Shown: piece after piece, positions 24,746-39,010 of the stretch
Layout: every line of letters begins with the position of its first letter
How positions within the stretch are numbered: position 1 is the stretch's first letter
Assembly (NCBI GenBank): GCA_964007475.1
Contig: OZ023275.1
Span: 9,527,829-9,591,828, forward strand
Origin: Hybos culiciformis
Taxonomy: Eukaryota > Arthropoda > Insecta > Diptera > Hybotidae
DNA length: 64,000 nucleotides
Direction: 5' to 3'
Program-made: the position numbers and the translations under genes
Notes under the pieces: generated by a model
What the model saw: the letters and a program-made list of their open reading frames with translations, nothing else
Database searches by the model: none
Told to the model about the DNA's origin: nothing

Positions 24746-27700
24746 AAAAAAAAGTATCGATTCAACTATAAATTACCGTAAAATCAAATCAAAAATTTTA
24801 CTTGCTACCCGTTTTTAGTTGCACATTACCATTTTCTTAGCGGGTTCTAGAGGTTGCAAAACGATTATGTTAAGCCTATTTTGAACCGTCTTTGTTCATT
24901 AGATCAAAATTTATATAGAAGTTATAATAAAAGCAATACTACAGCAAATCCGCCGTAGTAAAACTAATGGTTATAGTTTGGTACTCTAGTTTTTATAGTA
25001 TCTTATAAAAAATTTAAACGTTTTCATAGAATAAGAAAAGACTAGACTTTTTCCTAAATTTAACGTACGCAACTTCAATTATAAAATATTTGAATTTATT
25101 AAATTATTTTTTAACGTCAACAGCGATATCAGGATCGATATCAAGAATTTAATATTAAAAATATTTTAATTTTTACTAACTTGACTATAGTTCAAAAATA
25201 TATGTATCTATTTCTGTTACTTGATTTGATTTTGAATTTTGACTATACAAAAAAGAAAATCAAAGTTTAAATATCAAGGATATCATTCAAAAAAAAAAAT
25301 GAAATTGTACGTTTAATTTTTTTTTTTTCCAGGACACATAATACTGCAGTATATTATTTTGTATAAAATTTTTTTTATTGATTTAAAAAAAAAATAAAAA
25401 TGTAGGAAAAATATTAACGCGTGTCCAACAGAATTTTCATAAACTCACCGAAAAAGAAAAATGAAAAAATAAGTAGAACAAAGGAAAAATAAAGTATGGA
25501 ATAACTTTTCATGAAAATATTTATGTTAATTTGTTTTCTTTTTTGTTTTATTTTTACCTTAATATTATATGAAAATTTAAATATTTCAATATTCCCAAAA
25601 AAAATTTTGGTAAACTGAAACTCTTGACTTTAACAATTGAGCTTTTGCTGTTGTTGTAAGATATTTTCTTCAGATAATTATCGTAAGTACTGAAATATTC
25701 TAATTGTTTTTCCTGAAACTTTTGAAATAAGATACGTCCTAGATATTTAGTTCATTAAACCACAATGTAATAGATAGAATCATCTTTTTTTTTTATCTTG
25801 TTTGAAATATGAATATCCTGGCTAAAGTTTAAAGAGCATAAAATAGGTTAAGATAAGTTATTCGGTAGAAATTCTTCATAAAATACAAAAATTAAAAAAA
25901 ATAAATAAATGAATGAAACTTATTATGTTAATTCACCGAATACCTAATCCAATGATAACAACACCATAACCATATTTTAAATTTAAATTATATATTGAAA
26001 TTATCTACATATAAATTGTGCAACTGTCGATCGAATACTGAAAAAGTCATTAATTATAATTATATAAGCCACATTAGATTTATTCTCAGATTTAGATAGT
26101 GCGAATTTTTTTTTTAATCCTTTTTAGATAGTGACATATAGAATTACCACCTCCAGAGACCAAAAAACAAATAGGAAACTGCATGAAAAAAACAAACAAT
26201 GCTCATAATAGTTTTTTCTTTTCTTTTATGAAATAAAGACGTTCATTACAATAAATTACAATTGTTATAAGAACTTTGAGGACGAACAAAGAAAATTTAG
26301 GGTTCAAATAAAATATATGATATATATATATACATAAAAGTATAATAATGACTTAAAAAGAAACAGAATAATTCACAGTTTATCGAACTCTGTGTCCTGC
26401 TGAAAACAACAAAATTTCGTTAACAAATTAAATAAATACAGACATTAAAACTTGAAGTGAATTTTTATGTCTGCTATTATTGATCCTATAATAGCATTAA
26501 TTTCCAATTTTCTCTTCTTAAATTTTTAATAATAGTGTTTTAAAAGTCAGTGAAAGAATGTGTCGAAAGCAGTATAATGTTTAACAACTAAACCATTCAA
26601 TTATATAATTCATAATGCATACAAAAGTATTCAAATGCAAGAATTATGCATTAAAATATTGCATTCAAGCAAAATCGAATAGTCACTTTTTAATTATTTC
26701 ACAATCGATATAACTTATATCATTATTATTATGGTAGTTTTTACCAAAACTAAATAAATGTTCATTATATAAAAATTTAAGTTAAAGAAACTTTAGATTT
26801 AGTTTTCATATTTAAGCTAACTTCTAAAAAAAATATTAAAAAGAACAATATTATTGTCAGTACAAATGCAGCTCAATATAAATATTTCTGAGTTATATAT
26901 TTTAGATTAACACTGACCAATAATCACATTTACAAATCAAGTTTTAGATACGCATTTTCTGATATAAAATGAAAATAAGATAATATCCATTATACTTTAG
27001 ATTCAATTAATAATACAAAAGTCTAGTATTGAAGGAACTAAAAATCAATTAGGAATATTTATCGCTGTAAGAAATCACAATTTTTGCAGCCACAAACTAT
27101 GGATATCGAAAAAAAATATTTCAACAACATTATAGGTTGTTTAACCTTGTCTAAAATAATAATTGATTGAATTTTTTATTTGTTTTTTTTTTTTTGTCAG
27201 TGTTAATCTGCGTCATAAACTTTAATTTTTGATAGAATAAAATATTAATGGCATAAAAAATTAACTCATTTTTTTTTTTTGTTTTTGGCGCCTAGAAAAT
27301 TCTATTCTACTTTATATCTGATTAATTTGTATTTATTAAATATTTTTATTATAAATTAATTTTCTAAAAATTTCCATTCAAAAAAAAAATATATATGTAT
27401 TCTATTTTATTAATAACTATTCTATAACAAAAATGAATCAGTAATTTTTTTTATTTTATTTTTAAAGTATAAGTTAAAAATAAAAAGTTAAATAAAAAAT
27501 AAAATATTAAAAACAAATAAAAGAAATTTTTTTTTTTTGTAATATTTATATTTTTATATTCTTTTCTATGTATAGTTAAAAGTTTAGTCAAAAATAAGTA
27601 AAGTTGAAGAAAATTTTAGATGTATTTTATAGTTTTTTTTTTTTATTTTATTTATTTTTTTTTTTGATAGTTTAGTTTAGATGTGTTGTAGATATTTTAA

Positions 27701-30700
27701 AAGTTTTGATTAATATCATTAAAGACTGATATGATATTTAAGCTTGTTTTAATAGCATTTAAAAAAGAAAGCGTATTGTAAAGAAGCACTAATAATTACT
27801 TTTTTGTTTATGGTGCAGAGAGGATTATTTTATTTTATATATAATAAATTAAATATACTATCTTTTTGATATAAATTAATCAGGCTTAAACTAAAAATAC
27901 AATACTATTAAAGATAATAAACATTGATAATACAATATACACATAATTCAATAGAAGAAGCACATTTAAAGCTACAGAATACAGAATTTTGCAGCCTATT
28001 CGTATTACGTAGAATTGAGCTATTTTGCTCTATCTGCTTTTCAAATAATAACATCTTTTTTTTTTTTCTATATCTAGAATCTAGAATACCCAGCATAAAA
28101 ATCCTAAAAAGCTTATATCAACTGCAAATAAAAAGTAAATAAGCATGCTATATTGTGTGTTAGTACTTTAAAAAAAAAAGGGTATAGAAATACTGGAAAA
28201 AAAAATGTATTACAGATTTTTGGGATGATGTGAAAAATATCTCAAAAATTGTATGTGAAATTAGGAAAACTTTTTTTTTTGTCTCATTTTATTTAAATAA
28301 ATATTTTTATTCCTTTTAAGAGTTTATGCTAGACATAATTATTTTTTATAATTTCTATGCGAAAATCCTTTTGAAATTATTAAAAATAAAGCTGCTTATT
28401 ATTATTTTTAGAAAATTATAATAAACGAGAGCTATTATAATTGAAGACTCTTTTTTTGTTAGAAATGGTTGTTAAAAGAAAGCCATCATATCATTACATT
28501 CAATGATGGACTGAACTTAATCTCAGACTAAGCTAAAAAAAAAACATTATGAAGAACCCCAATTACGAAAAATAAGTGCATCATAAAAATATCAAAAATT
28601 ATAACTTTTTGACAATATTAGCGGCTAATTATCTTCCCGAAAAACTAATTTTAATTCTTTGAATTTTGTGAAAAATAATTTTTCCACCAATAAAATTGAA
28701 ATTTTTTTTATTAAAAATTATTTTAAATATTGCTAAGCAAAAAAAAAAATTTTTGTTTTTTTTATTTTATTTTAGGAAAACAAACAAAATAACAAATAAA
28801 AATTAAAAAAAATATCGCATTAAATATTTTCCCTTGAGTCATATCCTTCCAATTAGGTTTGGTCGGTTTGTTATTATTTTTTTTTTCCATTGTCTTGTCC
28901 CTTAAGAAATCTTTTTGCTTGATATTTTTTGTGGCTCCTACATAATTCCTTTTATTTATTTTATTGTATTTTTTTTTATTATTCAGTGAGTAGATATTAT
29001 GTTTTGGCAAATTAGTAGTTTCCACTAATGAAATTGCGTGGTATGAAATGTCATATCAAATATTTTATATTTTTATTGTCCGTTTAATAAATTTATGTTT
29101 CTTGTTTTTTGTTTTTTTTTTTTTTTCTTGACGTAGGAGTTGATTCCATAATGTCATAAAAATATTTGTTTAATTTTAATTCAACATTAGACTTTTTTTT
29201 AATATTATATTCGTCATAATAATTTTCAAGAAACATCATTGGTAATTTAAAAAAACTCAAAAAAACATTAAAAGCAAATTAAAATTAAATATAGCGCTTA
29301 AAACTAATTATACTGTCTTAAAAACAAAAAGTTATATGTAATTTACCCAAATTTAAACATTTAGACAAATCTACATAATAAAAAATGATAATATCTGTAC
29401 AAATACATATGTGTAATATTCGTAAGTAAAAAATATTTTCTTTTCGTCCTAATGTTCGGACTTAATAACTTTGCATATTGTTAATAGGAAATGATAATCA
29501 ACTTAGTTACATTCCTTATCCAATTTGCAACATTGTAGGTCCTTTTCAACAAGGAAGAGTGATTACACTTATTATCACAAAAAATATTTACTAATTATAC
29601 AAATATTTTATTGAATTCACTAATTCTTTAAACAATATTAAAACCTGTTTTTATAAAAAAATTATTTCTATTTGTTTAATTTTTATATTGCTTCAAGAAA
29701 ATGAAAGAAACTAAAATAATCGTATACATTAACTAAGTTTGTATTGGGACTTTTTAATATTTAATAAATATTGAAAAAAAAAATAAAAAAAAATCCAGAA
29801 AACTAATAAAAAAATTATCTTAATATTTTATTTCAAGGACTCTTTTACTCTAATAATAAATTCATTTAGGTGCGCCCTTTACTTTTTTTTTATTAAATTG
29901 AAGTATCTATAACCCTATAATATGATTAAAAATAATATTTTTTTTTTCATTCAATTTATATAAATTGTACAGAGATACCACTTTTGTCTCAATAAATTTT
30001 AATAACAGAAATATAGTCCTTTGACACACAATTCAGAATAATAAGGTCTTAATGTTTTCATATACTTAACTTTATTTTCTTGTTATGCTTGATAGTTTCA
30101 CAAATTTTCTTGCTAGTACTTTTGGGATCTAGGAATTATTTTTTTACTATTTGCATTAACTAGAATCACATTGGAATTAATTCAAACACACCTCGTAATA
30201 AAAATGTTTATCTATTTTTATGAATGAATTAGAGGTGAATAATATTGAAAAGTATAATAATTTAAAAGGTAATTTTATCAGAAAGGTTCAATCAATATGA
30301 AATATTTTCAGAATAAGTTAATTTTGGATTTTCTTAACAATAATTATTTAATAGTAATTAAAATCTCAAATTTATTTTTACGACTGTATTAAAAAGAAAT
30401 TTAAAAATTTAATGAGTCATTTGATTAAAAAATATAGCTTTTTTTTAATATATTACATTGCTAAAAACCAGGAAAATTTTTACCACCTTCTGCCTTACTG
30501 TCTAATTAAAAATTTTTGAATAAGAGATTTAATACCTATTTACTCTCAAGTTTTTCTCATAAAATTGATACGCAAAATTAACCATATATAATAAAAGTAA
30601 AAAAAAAAAAAAGGTTTTAGGTTACATGAAAATTTCTCAGAAATGATAATTTTTTAGCATTTAATATTTAATCATAGGGGAATTGAAGCTGCGTGAAAAA

Positions 30701-31262
30701 TGCTAGTTATTTTTAAATTTTATCTGTTATTGATTTTTGAAATTTTATTTGGGAATTATAAATGTAGACGAAATTCAATGATAAAGCATTATTTTTTTTT
30801 TTTGTTCAAGTTTCTTTGGTTAAGATTAGCTGAAACATCTTTCTACTGTCATCATTTATGTGACGGAATCTTTTTTTATCTACTCTATTCAAATCACACT
30901 GAACTCTATGTTTACAAATTTCTTATAAAATTTAACATATATATACATAGTACGTAAATAAATTAATACTACATTCTAGATTAACGAGCATTTCTAAAGC
31001 TAAATATTTTCAAGCTAAATTAATGTGATTTTTAATGCTTTTTTCTAAAACTTTCAAAAGCAATCAAAGCAATTTTTAATTTGATAAATTTGCACGCATT
31101 TAATTTAATTAAAATCAACAAAAACAAAATATATGGTATTATCCAAAAATGTGATATTATTTTATTTCAGTTAAATTAAAAAAAAAAAATAATAATTAAA
31201 AATAAATAAAATTAAATTTAAAAATAAAAAATCCTAGATTTTTTGTTACAAAAAAATCTTAC

Positions 31263-31295
31263 TTCTTTTTGTTTTTTCTTGCGACCATATTGCGG
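31263..31295 (-). CDS. para: para optional N-terminal microexon (exon j type, 11 aa)
   Basis: These 33 nt encode PQYGRKKKQKE, the short basic insert found in the N-terminal tail of Drosophila para after ...AEGEV and known there as an alternatively used exon. The minus-strand acceptor is TTGCCAG and the donor GTAAGA. It begins and ends in phase 0 and is a multiple of three, so skipping it leaves an in-frame product (GEV joined to IRYDD). The acceptor lacks a normal pyrimidine tract: the preceding about 25 nt are A-rich (AACAACAAAAAAACAATTG). That weak acceptor plus the tiny size fits regulated inclusion. The insert adds a cluster of Arg/Lys just before the acidic segment. Confidence 0.92.
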
Positions 31296-34200
31296 CTGGC
31301 AATTGTTTTTTTGTTGTTATTATATTATTATTTTTAATTGAAAATTTAGAGAAAATAACAAGAAAGAAAATTTCATAAAAAAACAAATAAAAAATAGAAA
31401 AAATCATTATGTTCTTCAAAAATAAAAAACTAATAAAGCTAAAAATTTATAAAAAATAATCTAAAAACATAAAATTTTTTTTTAAAAATTTATGAAAATA
31501 ATAAACTATATATATTTTAAATTTTCCTAAACTTTATTTTCCTTCGAAAATGAAATGATCAAATGGCTTGAAATGATATTTATTTTAATTCCTTAATTTT
31601 AAATTTATTTACTAATTTTGTGAATGACAACAGCCACACCGCGTCTCTACGTTTAAAATTTATTTAATGGGGATTAAAACTTTAATCCTAATTCAAAACC
31701 ACCACGAAATTTATAGAAATTTTGGTTTCAATTTATTAATGATTAATTGTAAATATTTCATAAATTTGATTTAAGTATTATAACATTGTGTAAAATATCT
31801 TTAATTATATTCTATACTTGAATTCAAGTTTTCTTCAAAATGATGTTATGATTTTAATGAATGATATATCATATTATTATTATTATTTTAATCCTTCAAA
31901 ATGTTATTGTTATAGAAATTAAATTATTAATATTTTTTTTAATTCGGTAATATTCATAGTAAATGTAATTATTTGAATATGGTTTATAAAATGTTGATTG
32001 ATATCTGATATTTATATTTCCTGAAAATGTTGTGTACTTATTTTATAGAAAAAAAATATTGATTAAATGTTAGAAAGTACATATGTGTTGTGTGTTCATG
32101 AATAGTGTACTATGTATTTATATTTAAGTCTTTATTTTCCTATTCAATATTAAAAAATATTGGAAAAACCCTCTAATATAAAATTCAAACTAAAAATAAA
32201 TAAACGTAATTTATTTATATTACATATATAGACATAGTTAAAACTTCTAATAGTCATTGGATTTTTTAAAAACATTAAACGTCAAATGAAATCCCTAAAA
32301 CCTTATATTTTTCCTATATAATGTTGACATAAAAATTAACTTACATTTTGGAGTTCAAAATCTCTTCAAAAAAATATATTTTAAAAAAATTATAAAAATA
32401 TATATATAACTATATATATATAACTACTTTTGATCTAATTAAAAATTAAGCTGACTGCGTACAAATTGAAAAATAACAATTTATGTACATAGGTATATAT
32501 ACTAAATGTAATATTATAAATAAACATAAAAATAAATATTTATCAATTATTTCAATATTCATAATTAAATCTACTGAAACTGTTTTCAAGTAGGGTAACT
32601 TCTGAACTAATTCATAATTTTAGCGACATAGAAAAATTCCAATAGTTTTTGTTCAATTCCAAACTATGGCCCTTTACACTTAAAAAAAGATATTAGTTAT
32701 AAAAAGGAATTGTTAATTGAAGCATTGATTTGGCTTGTTCTCAAAAAAGATAAGTGATAAATTGTCGCAAAATAAGAATTTGACAAAATGGAGATAATAA
32801 TTAATTATATTGAGGAAAATATTAAAATTTGTCAAGCTCAATCAGGTTTTGCCTGATTTCTATACCTAAACAGAATTTTCTTCTTTTAAATATTTAATTA
32901 AAAAATACTTGTCATCTTATTGGCAGAGATGCTTTCAGTAAATTTAATCCGACTTTATTTTTGTACTTATTACAAACCGTACAGATATCTGACAAATTAA
33001 ATAAATTTGGAAAAAAAAGTTTTAACTAAATTTCTTTTTCTGTTTTTCACATTAAGTATAATCTTTAAGGTCAACCATCTATAAATAATTTGAAAAGAAT
33101 TATTAATATTTTTTGAATAAAGGTTAATAATATGATTTAAATAAAAGTATAAAAATAGAAATTCAATGTTGTTGACATTGAAAATAAATTAAGAGTTTTA
33201 AAATTTAATAAGAAAATAAAAATTATTTTCCATTTTATGGTAAGATTTTTTTTTTATTCCGTCTGGTAAAAATAAAATTAAAGTACACGTTTTTCTACGT
33301 ATTACATAAGTTATTTTTTTATATCGTGCAACTTTTTGGTTTTTTTTGAGTTTTAGAACATTAATTTATACTTATTTCATTGGGAATAAAACGAAATTTT
33401 ATAAATGTAGTTAATATATAAAATATTATAAAAATATATTTAGAAAATCAATAATATCGTTAAGCTCAAACAAAAAGTATATGTTAAATCGTTGCGGTCC
33501 ACTATTTAATAAAACTTTTTATGTTGAAATTTATCAACATAATTATGAGAATTAGTGGTTAAAAAAAATTAATTTTAATGCATTTACACATATAGTTTGC
33601 CAGAATATAAGAAGTTGAAAAGTATAAATTAACAAGAATTAGTATTGAGTTTTCCCTACTTACTCAAAAATTGATTAACGCTATTTGCCAATTGGGTTCG
33701 GATTTATATTATAGAAAATAGTTCAAACAATTGGAAAACTTTATTGTTAAACAGAAAAGAAAAATAATCAAAATTTTCCTTCATTTATTATATTATTAAA
33801 TCGTTATAATTACACACATAATATATAATTTCATTTTGAATGAAGCGGTTTGCAAATACTTAATTATGTAGTAGAAATATATAAATATGTATAAATATTT
33901 ATTTTTATAATAAAAAAATAAGAGTATACGAATAAAAAATTAACATAAATACTAAAATTTATTTCTTTTTATTGCTTCTTGGAATAAATTAAAGAAAAAA
34001 AATTGAATGTTGTAATTCAAATATTGCAATGTTACATCATATATAATATATATATATAGATATTTACTTTACACAACACACACATTTATTACATTTTATT
34101 TACTTTTGTACATTTAAACTCGATTTTATTATACTTTACATCAATAAGGTCTAATTATATATTTATATGTATAATACACACTTTTTTTTTTTTTTTGATA

Positions 34201-37056
34201 TTTACAATTATATTATGATTCAATATAATCATGTATTACACAACATTAAATGAAAATATAATGAAATAAAATATATATAATGTTTCCTTCAATTTTTTTC
34301 AAAATATTATGTATATGCGAAAATAAAATATATGTACAACATACATATAAAATATATATGAAATGTAAGGACACTATAATATATTGTGATTATAATTTTC
34401 ATTATTAGTAGGATTTACAACAATGAATAATGAAAAAAAAAATAAATATAATAAAACAAATAGATTTACGTCGATTAAAAATATACAACAAAACACATAT
34501 ATAACACAACATTAATTGGAATTTTATTGAAATCAAAATATAAATAAATCAAAATAAATTTAATTTCAGGTTCTTGTAATTTTATTAAGATAATATCTTT
34601 AATTGAAAACAATTATTTCAAAGTTATGATTTTTTTTTAATTGTGTTTGGTTTGAAATTGAAGTCGAAAATACTAATTTTATGAAATAAAGCCGAAACCA
34701 TAATAATAAAATATACAGTTTTCCCGCCCTAAAAATGCTACTGTTACGTTATTAGTTGAATTAATCAACTATTTCATTATAGCTCTGCTTCAAAAGCAAA
34801 TTTCAAAAATAAATAATTCGAAATTTAAAACAAAACGACATAAGTTTCATATTTTATGCAGTTGCTTGAGTATGGATCAGTTTTCTATAAATTGATATTG
34901 ACATTCATTGAACATCAGGTACAATTACATAACATATATATCAATCTTATTCTTCATAAACTTATTCTGTTGAAAATGAGTTGCAAAAAAACAAACTATC
35001 GTGACCCAGTAATAAAATTACGAACCTGCACAAAAAAAAATTTTCAAAATAAAATCAATTTCATTTTTAAAAAATAATAAAAAATAATAGCAAAATAAAA
35101 CTTTTTCCATGTTTTACACCGTTTAGGAATATTTTATGTAGATCATGCCAAAAACTATAACACATATAATTTTGAAATTTTGTTTTTTTAATAATTTTGA
35201 ATATATATAAAAAAAAGCACTTATTATAGAATTTTTTTTAAGATCCTCTCCTATTTTTTTTTTTTTTTTATTTACAAATAACATTAAAAAAGATATTTAC
35301 ATATAAAGCTTATTTGAGGGAAATTTTATTTTCGAATTTTTGCTTAAATTTTGACAGTATCTATTCATTTAGTTAAATTTTTGGCGCAATCTAAATTAAA
35401 AATCATAAGGGTATACATAATGGCTGATTGAAAGAAAATAAAAAAAATAAAAACTATTATTTTTAATGCATTTTGCCGATTTAAGAATGAGAAAAGATTC
35501 GAAAATAAATAAAAATATATTTTTCATTAAATCTTATTAATTTTCTTACTATCTAACAATTATGGACAAATGAATGTAGTTTTCTTAATACAAAGATAAT
35601 AAAATGCATCAAAAATAATTTGGTCAATTTCTTTCTGATTAAAACCCTAAATTGCGGTGCCGGAAATAATATTCCAATTCGAATTTGAAGAAATTTTATT
35701 AAAATATAGGAAGCTTGTTTCTGTAAACTACAGCTTTTAAAATCAGCTAGAGAATCAATTTACTATGAAATATGTTCTTATGTACTTATGAACGGCACCT
35801 TGTATTGCAATATGAAATTGGAGAACAACCAGAGATTAACAATTATCATTTTTTTTTATAAAAATAGAAGAACCAAAGTTTGGGGATAGGATTATTAGTT
35901 TTATTAGTATAAAAATAAGAATGTATAATAAAACAAAAAATTTTTGAATTTTTATTAATTTTTTTTTTTTTTTTTGTTAAATTTTGAATAATAAATGATT
36001 TGATTTTAAATGTGTGTGCTTAAAAGCAAAAATTTTTTACAATTTTTATTTTTAAAGGGAAAATAATGTTTTTTTATTATTCATTATAAATGTATGTAAA
36101 AAATATATACATGTATATTTTTATCTCAATTTTAATTTATTTCTAAAAAGGAAACTACAATTTTGAAAATTTTTTAAATATTTAAAATATTATTTATGGG
36201 TTTCTAACTACAGAAGAAAATATTTAGTTTTTTTTTTTAAGTGATGTTTTTATTTTCATTTTGTGAAGAAGAGAAATTTATAATAAAACATAATATAAAC
36301 AAAAATGAAATGATAATAAATTAAAATGTATGTATATAAATAAGAATAATATACCTTGTTTTTTTTAAGTTTATTTTGTATAATAATTTGAAAGAATATA
36401 TTATATGAAATTAATATAAATTTTTGAAGTATATATTTACAACACAATTTAGAGTAGGAAAAAAAAAAAACAAAATTGTCGGTTTCTTAGAAAAATGGGA
36501 ATTTTGAAAGATAAGTAGTATGATGAGTATGAGAAAAAAGTTTTTATATTTTTTTTTTTAAATAATCCCTAATTTTATAATTATTTTATTGTTTAAGTAA
36601 AAAAACAAAAACAATATACTGAATAATTATGAAAATTTGGTTTTCATTATACATAAAATTTTATAATATTCTTTAATCACAGTTTGTCTATACTAAAAAC
36701 TATAATTGAATTGTGTTGTGCAATTATAGTTTAATAGTGGAAAAAAATTCAAGCTTAGCGGGGCAAACTGTTGTGTCCCTCGTAAACTATTTATTGAACT
36801 TTAACTTACTATATTCAATTATTTTTTTTAATGAAAACCAAATTTACATAATATCTATCTTTTTAGTGAGATTTATATAATAAATAATAATGATAAAAAT
36901 CAAATGTATATTTAAAACAAAAAATGTAATTCAAAATAATAAATCTAAACAAAAATTAATATTTGTAAAATTTTTTCTTTTTTTTTAATAAAAAAATTCT
37001 TTAAATTTTATAATATAATTAATAATATCTTAAAACTATTAGCTACAAAAATTTAC
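31296..37056 (-). other. para intron (about 5.8 kb) between first coding exon and microexon
   Basis: AT-rich with TA microsatellites (for example 32396-32423) and a small fold-back at 36680-36770 close to its 5' end. No gene was seen. The sequence immediately next to the microexon acceptor (31296-31325) is A-rich on the minus strand instead of pyrimidine-rich. Confidence 0.85.
36680..36770. repeat. Small fold-back (91 bp) near the first coding exon
   Basis: The outer ends CAGTTTG and CAAACTG are mirrored. Inside them AACTATAATTG and CAATTATAGTT form a perfect 11-bp stem around a 12-nt loop. It could be a MITE remnant or a structured intronic RNA segment. Confidence 0.45.
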
Positions 37057-37247
37057 CACCTCTCCCTCGGCTCTCTTTCTTTCCAGCTCTTTTTGTTTGG
37101 CATGTTCAATTTTAATACGATCTTCTATAACCTTTAATGATTCACGGGTAAAGGGACGGAACAAACTGCGTTCTTCCTCAGATACCGATTCGGAGTCTTC
37201 TGTCATTGTCTATACGGCCAACGATGAGAGCCTCAGATTTCCAAGGC
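37057..37247 (-). CDS. para: para first coding exon: end of leader, start codon, N-terminal tail (aa 1-50)
   Basis: The acceptor TTTTTTCAG is followed by 41 nt of leader, then ATG at 37206-37204 and 150 coding nt to the donor GTAAAT. The protein starts [20 protein letters not shown] and ends [12 protein letters not shown], the conserved cytoplasmic N-terminus of insect sodium channels. The start is secure: an in-frame TAG lies at 37212-37210, only two codons upstream, the ATG has A at -3, and the MTED start is the family norm. The exon ends in phase 0, so either the microexon (31263-31295) or the next constitutive exon (19993-20148) can follow without a frame change. Confidence 0.96.
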
Positions 37248-38944
37248 CTGAAAAAATATTAAAAAAAAAATATATAAAATTATTTTATTATTATTATTTT
37301 ATTATAGTACAGTATAGTTAAAAATATTTTTTAATATTTATTTAGTTTAGATATAATGGTCCACTTTTTAAACAGTTGAAATTAAGTATTTTCTGGATAA
37401 AAACCATATACCTACAAAACCAATTAAAGCGATAAAGTTAGCTGTACGAAAAAATCACAGCCTGTCGATAAAATATCTTAAAACTTGTATGATTAAAGTA
37501 AGTCATCATTGGAATTTTTGTACATTGCTGTTTTAAAGGTCTCCAATATTTCGCTTAAATTTTAGATTTTCTTTAAATTTCGGTAAAATTAAAGAGCATA
37601 CAATAACTTAATTTTAAACATGTTTCATACTTAATATTTATACATAAAAATTATACTTACATATATACTTATAATGATTATAAGTCCTTGTTAAAGTATA
37701 CAAATATTAAGAAGTATGATAGATACATTGAATTTATATGTGGGTTTATTGTTTATTTTGGGATAATGATTTAGAAATTAGTATTTCGGGTGCGTGGAAT
37801 AAATTTTGACAATTTGTCATGAATTTTTCGTATATATAGTTGTTAATACACTTACAATAATATTTATAGATTTATTATTATTATGATTCTAATGAAATAT
37901 AAATGTACACGTTTCATTCAGTACAAAAAAATCAGAAACAATAATGCTAAAAGTAATTTGAATCTTTTAAGTGATTATATTGTAAAAAAATAAAAATATC
38001 AAAAAATAAAGAGTTTTGTTAAAAAAAAAAGGACATCTAAAAATTTAAGTTTTAATTTGTTTTAAATTTATTGTAGAAATTTATTTTTAAAGATGTTTGC
38101 GATAATAATCAAACCGATTTAAATCTAGAGTTAAATATGATTACCAACTCATTTCATTAAAGTCTTTGATAAATAATTAATTTCTCAGAAATTATATTTA
38201 TTTTTCAATTTCAATTTAATTTTTGGTTTCAGTGTAAATAAAAAATATTCAATGAACAAGAAATGGGCTGCGTATGGTAAATATTCTTAAATTCATTCTA
38301 ACAAATTAATTTCTATTTTAGCTCATCATAAAGTATAAAAAAAGACTTGTAAGGCAATTTATATTTTATTACTCCCAATAAGTGGGCATATAGATTTTTA
38401 TAAAACTACAATTTTTATATTAATGAAACTGGAAAATAGACACACAGTCTGAACAAAACCTTGAGATAAAATTCAAAAAAACAACAAGGGTATGAAATCT
38501 TGAACGTTATGAAAAGCTTTCTATATATTTTTTTTTTTTTTGGCTGAATAGTACATACAACATACATATTTAAGTGATTTATCGTAGCTTAAATCTGATT
38601 TATTATATAGATGGCATTATTAATTTTAATTGACATACTGTCTTTTATTTCATATGATATTTTTATTTATTTTATGATAGACAAAAAATATATATATATA
38701 TATATTGACACTAATATATCATATTATCGTCATTCATCTTTGTATCATATTATGAATTATATGAAATTAACCTACATATACATACAAACATATTAATATA
38801 ATATTCTATAACCGAATCTGTATTGCATGTTTTTTTTTTTTAAGGATTAAACTCTAAAAAATTTAATTTTTATTAATTTTACTTAAATGTTGAAAATATA
38901 AAAATATCGTTAATGTACCATACAACACACTTAAATAGACTTAA

Positions 38945-39010
38945 ATGACCACCAAACAAATAGGGCCAAGTGAGACTCAAATCCAAGACTGAGCATACTA
39001 TATGCATCGC
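38945..39010 (-). mobile_element. Possible degenerate tRNA-like SINE relic
   Basis: The minus strand shows GGCTGTTGCGATGC (weak A box) and GGATTTGAGTCTC (B-box-like, two or three differences from GGTTCGANTCC) at tRNA-like spacing. It is the weakest of the four tRNA-like patches. Confidence 0.27.

Larger units (their letters stand above)
20149..31262 (-). other. para intron (about 11.1 kb) upstream of the acidic exon
   Basis: Intron between the optional microexon and the acidic N-terminal exon; when the microexon is skipped the intron is about 16.9 kb. It contains a SINE (24600-24745) and a weak inverted repeat (21325-21423), plus long poly-T/A tracts. Open stretches such as 21958-22259, 27908-28142, 28762-29025 and 30700-30957 are low-complexity and show no family resemblance. 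Confidence 0.85.

Noticed and set aside
28762..29025. 87-codon minus-strand frame with a C-terminal hydrophobic stretch
   Set aside because: The composition is that of AT-rich noise (Lys, Asn, Phe) and there are no gene signals around it.
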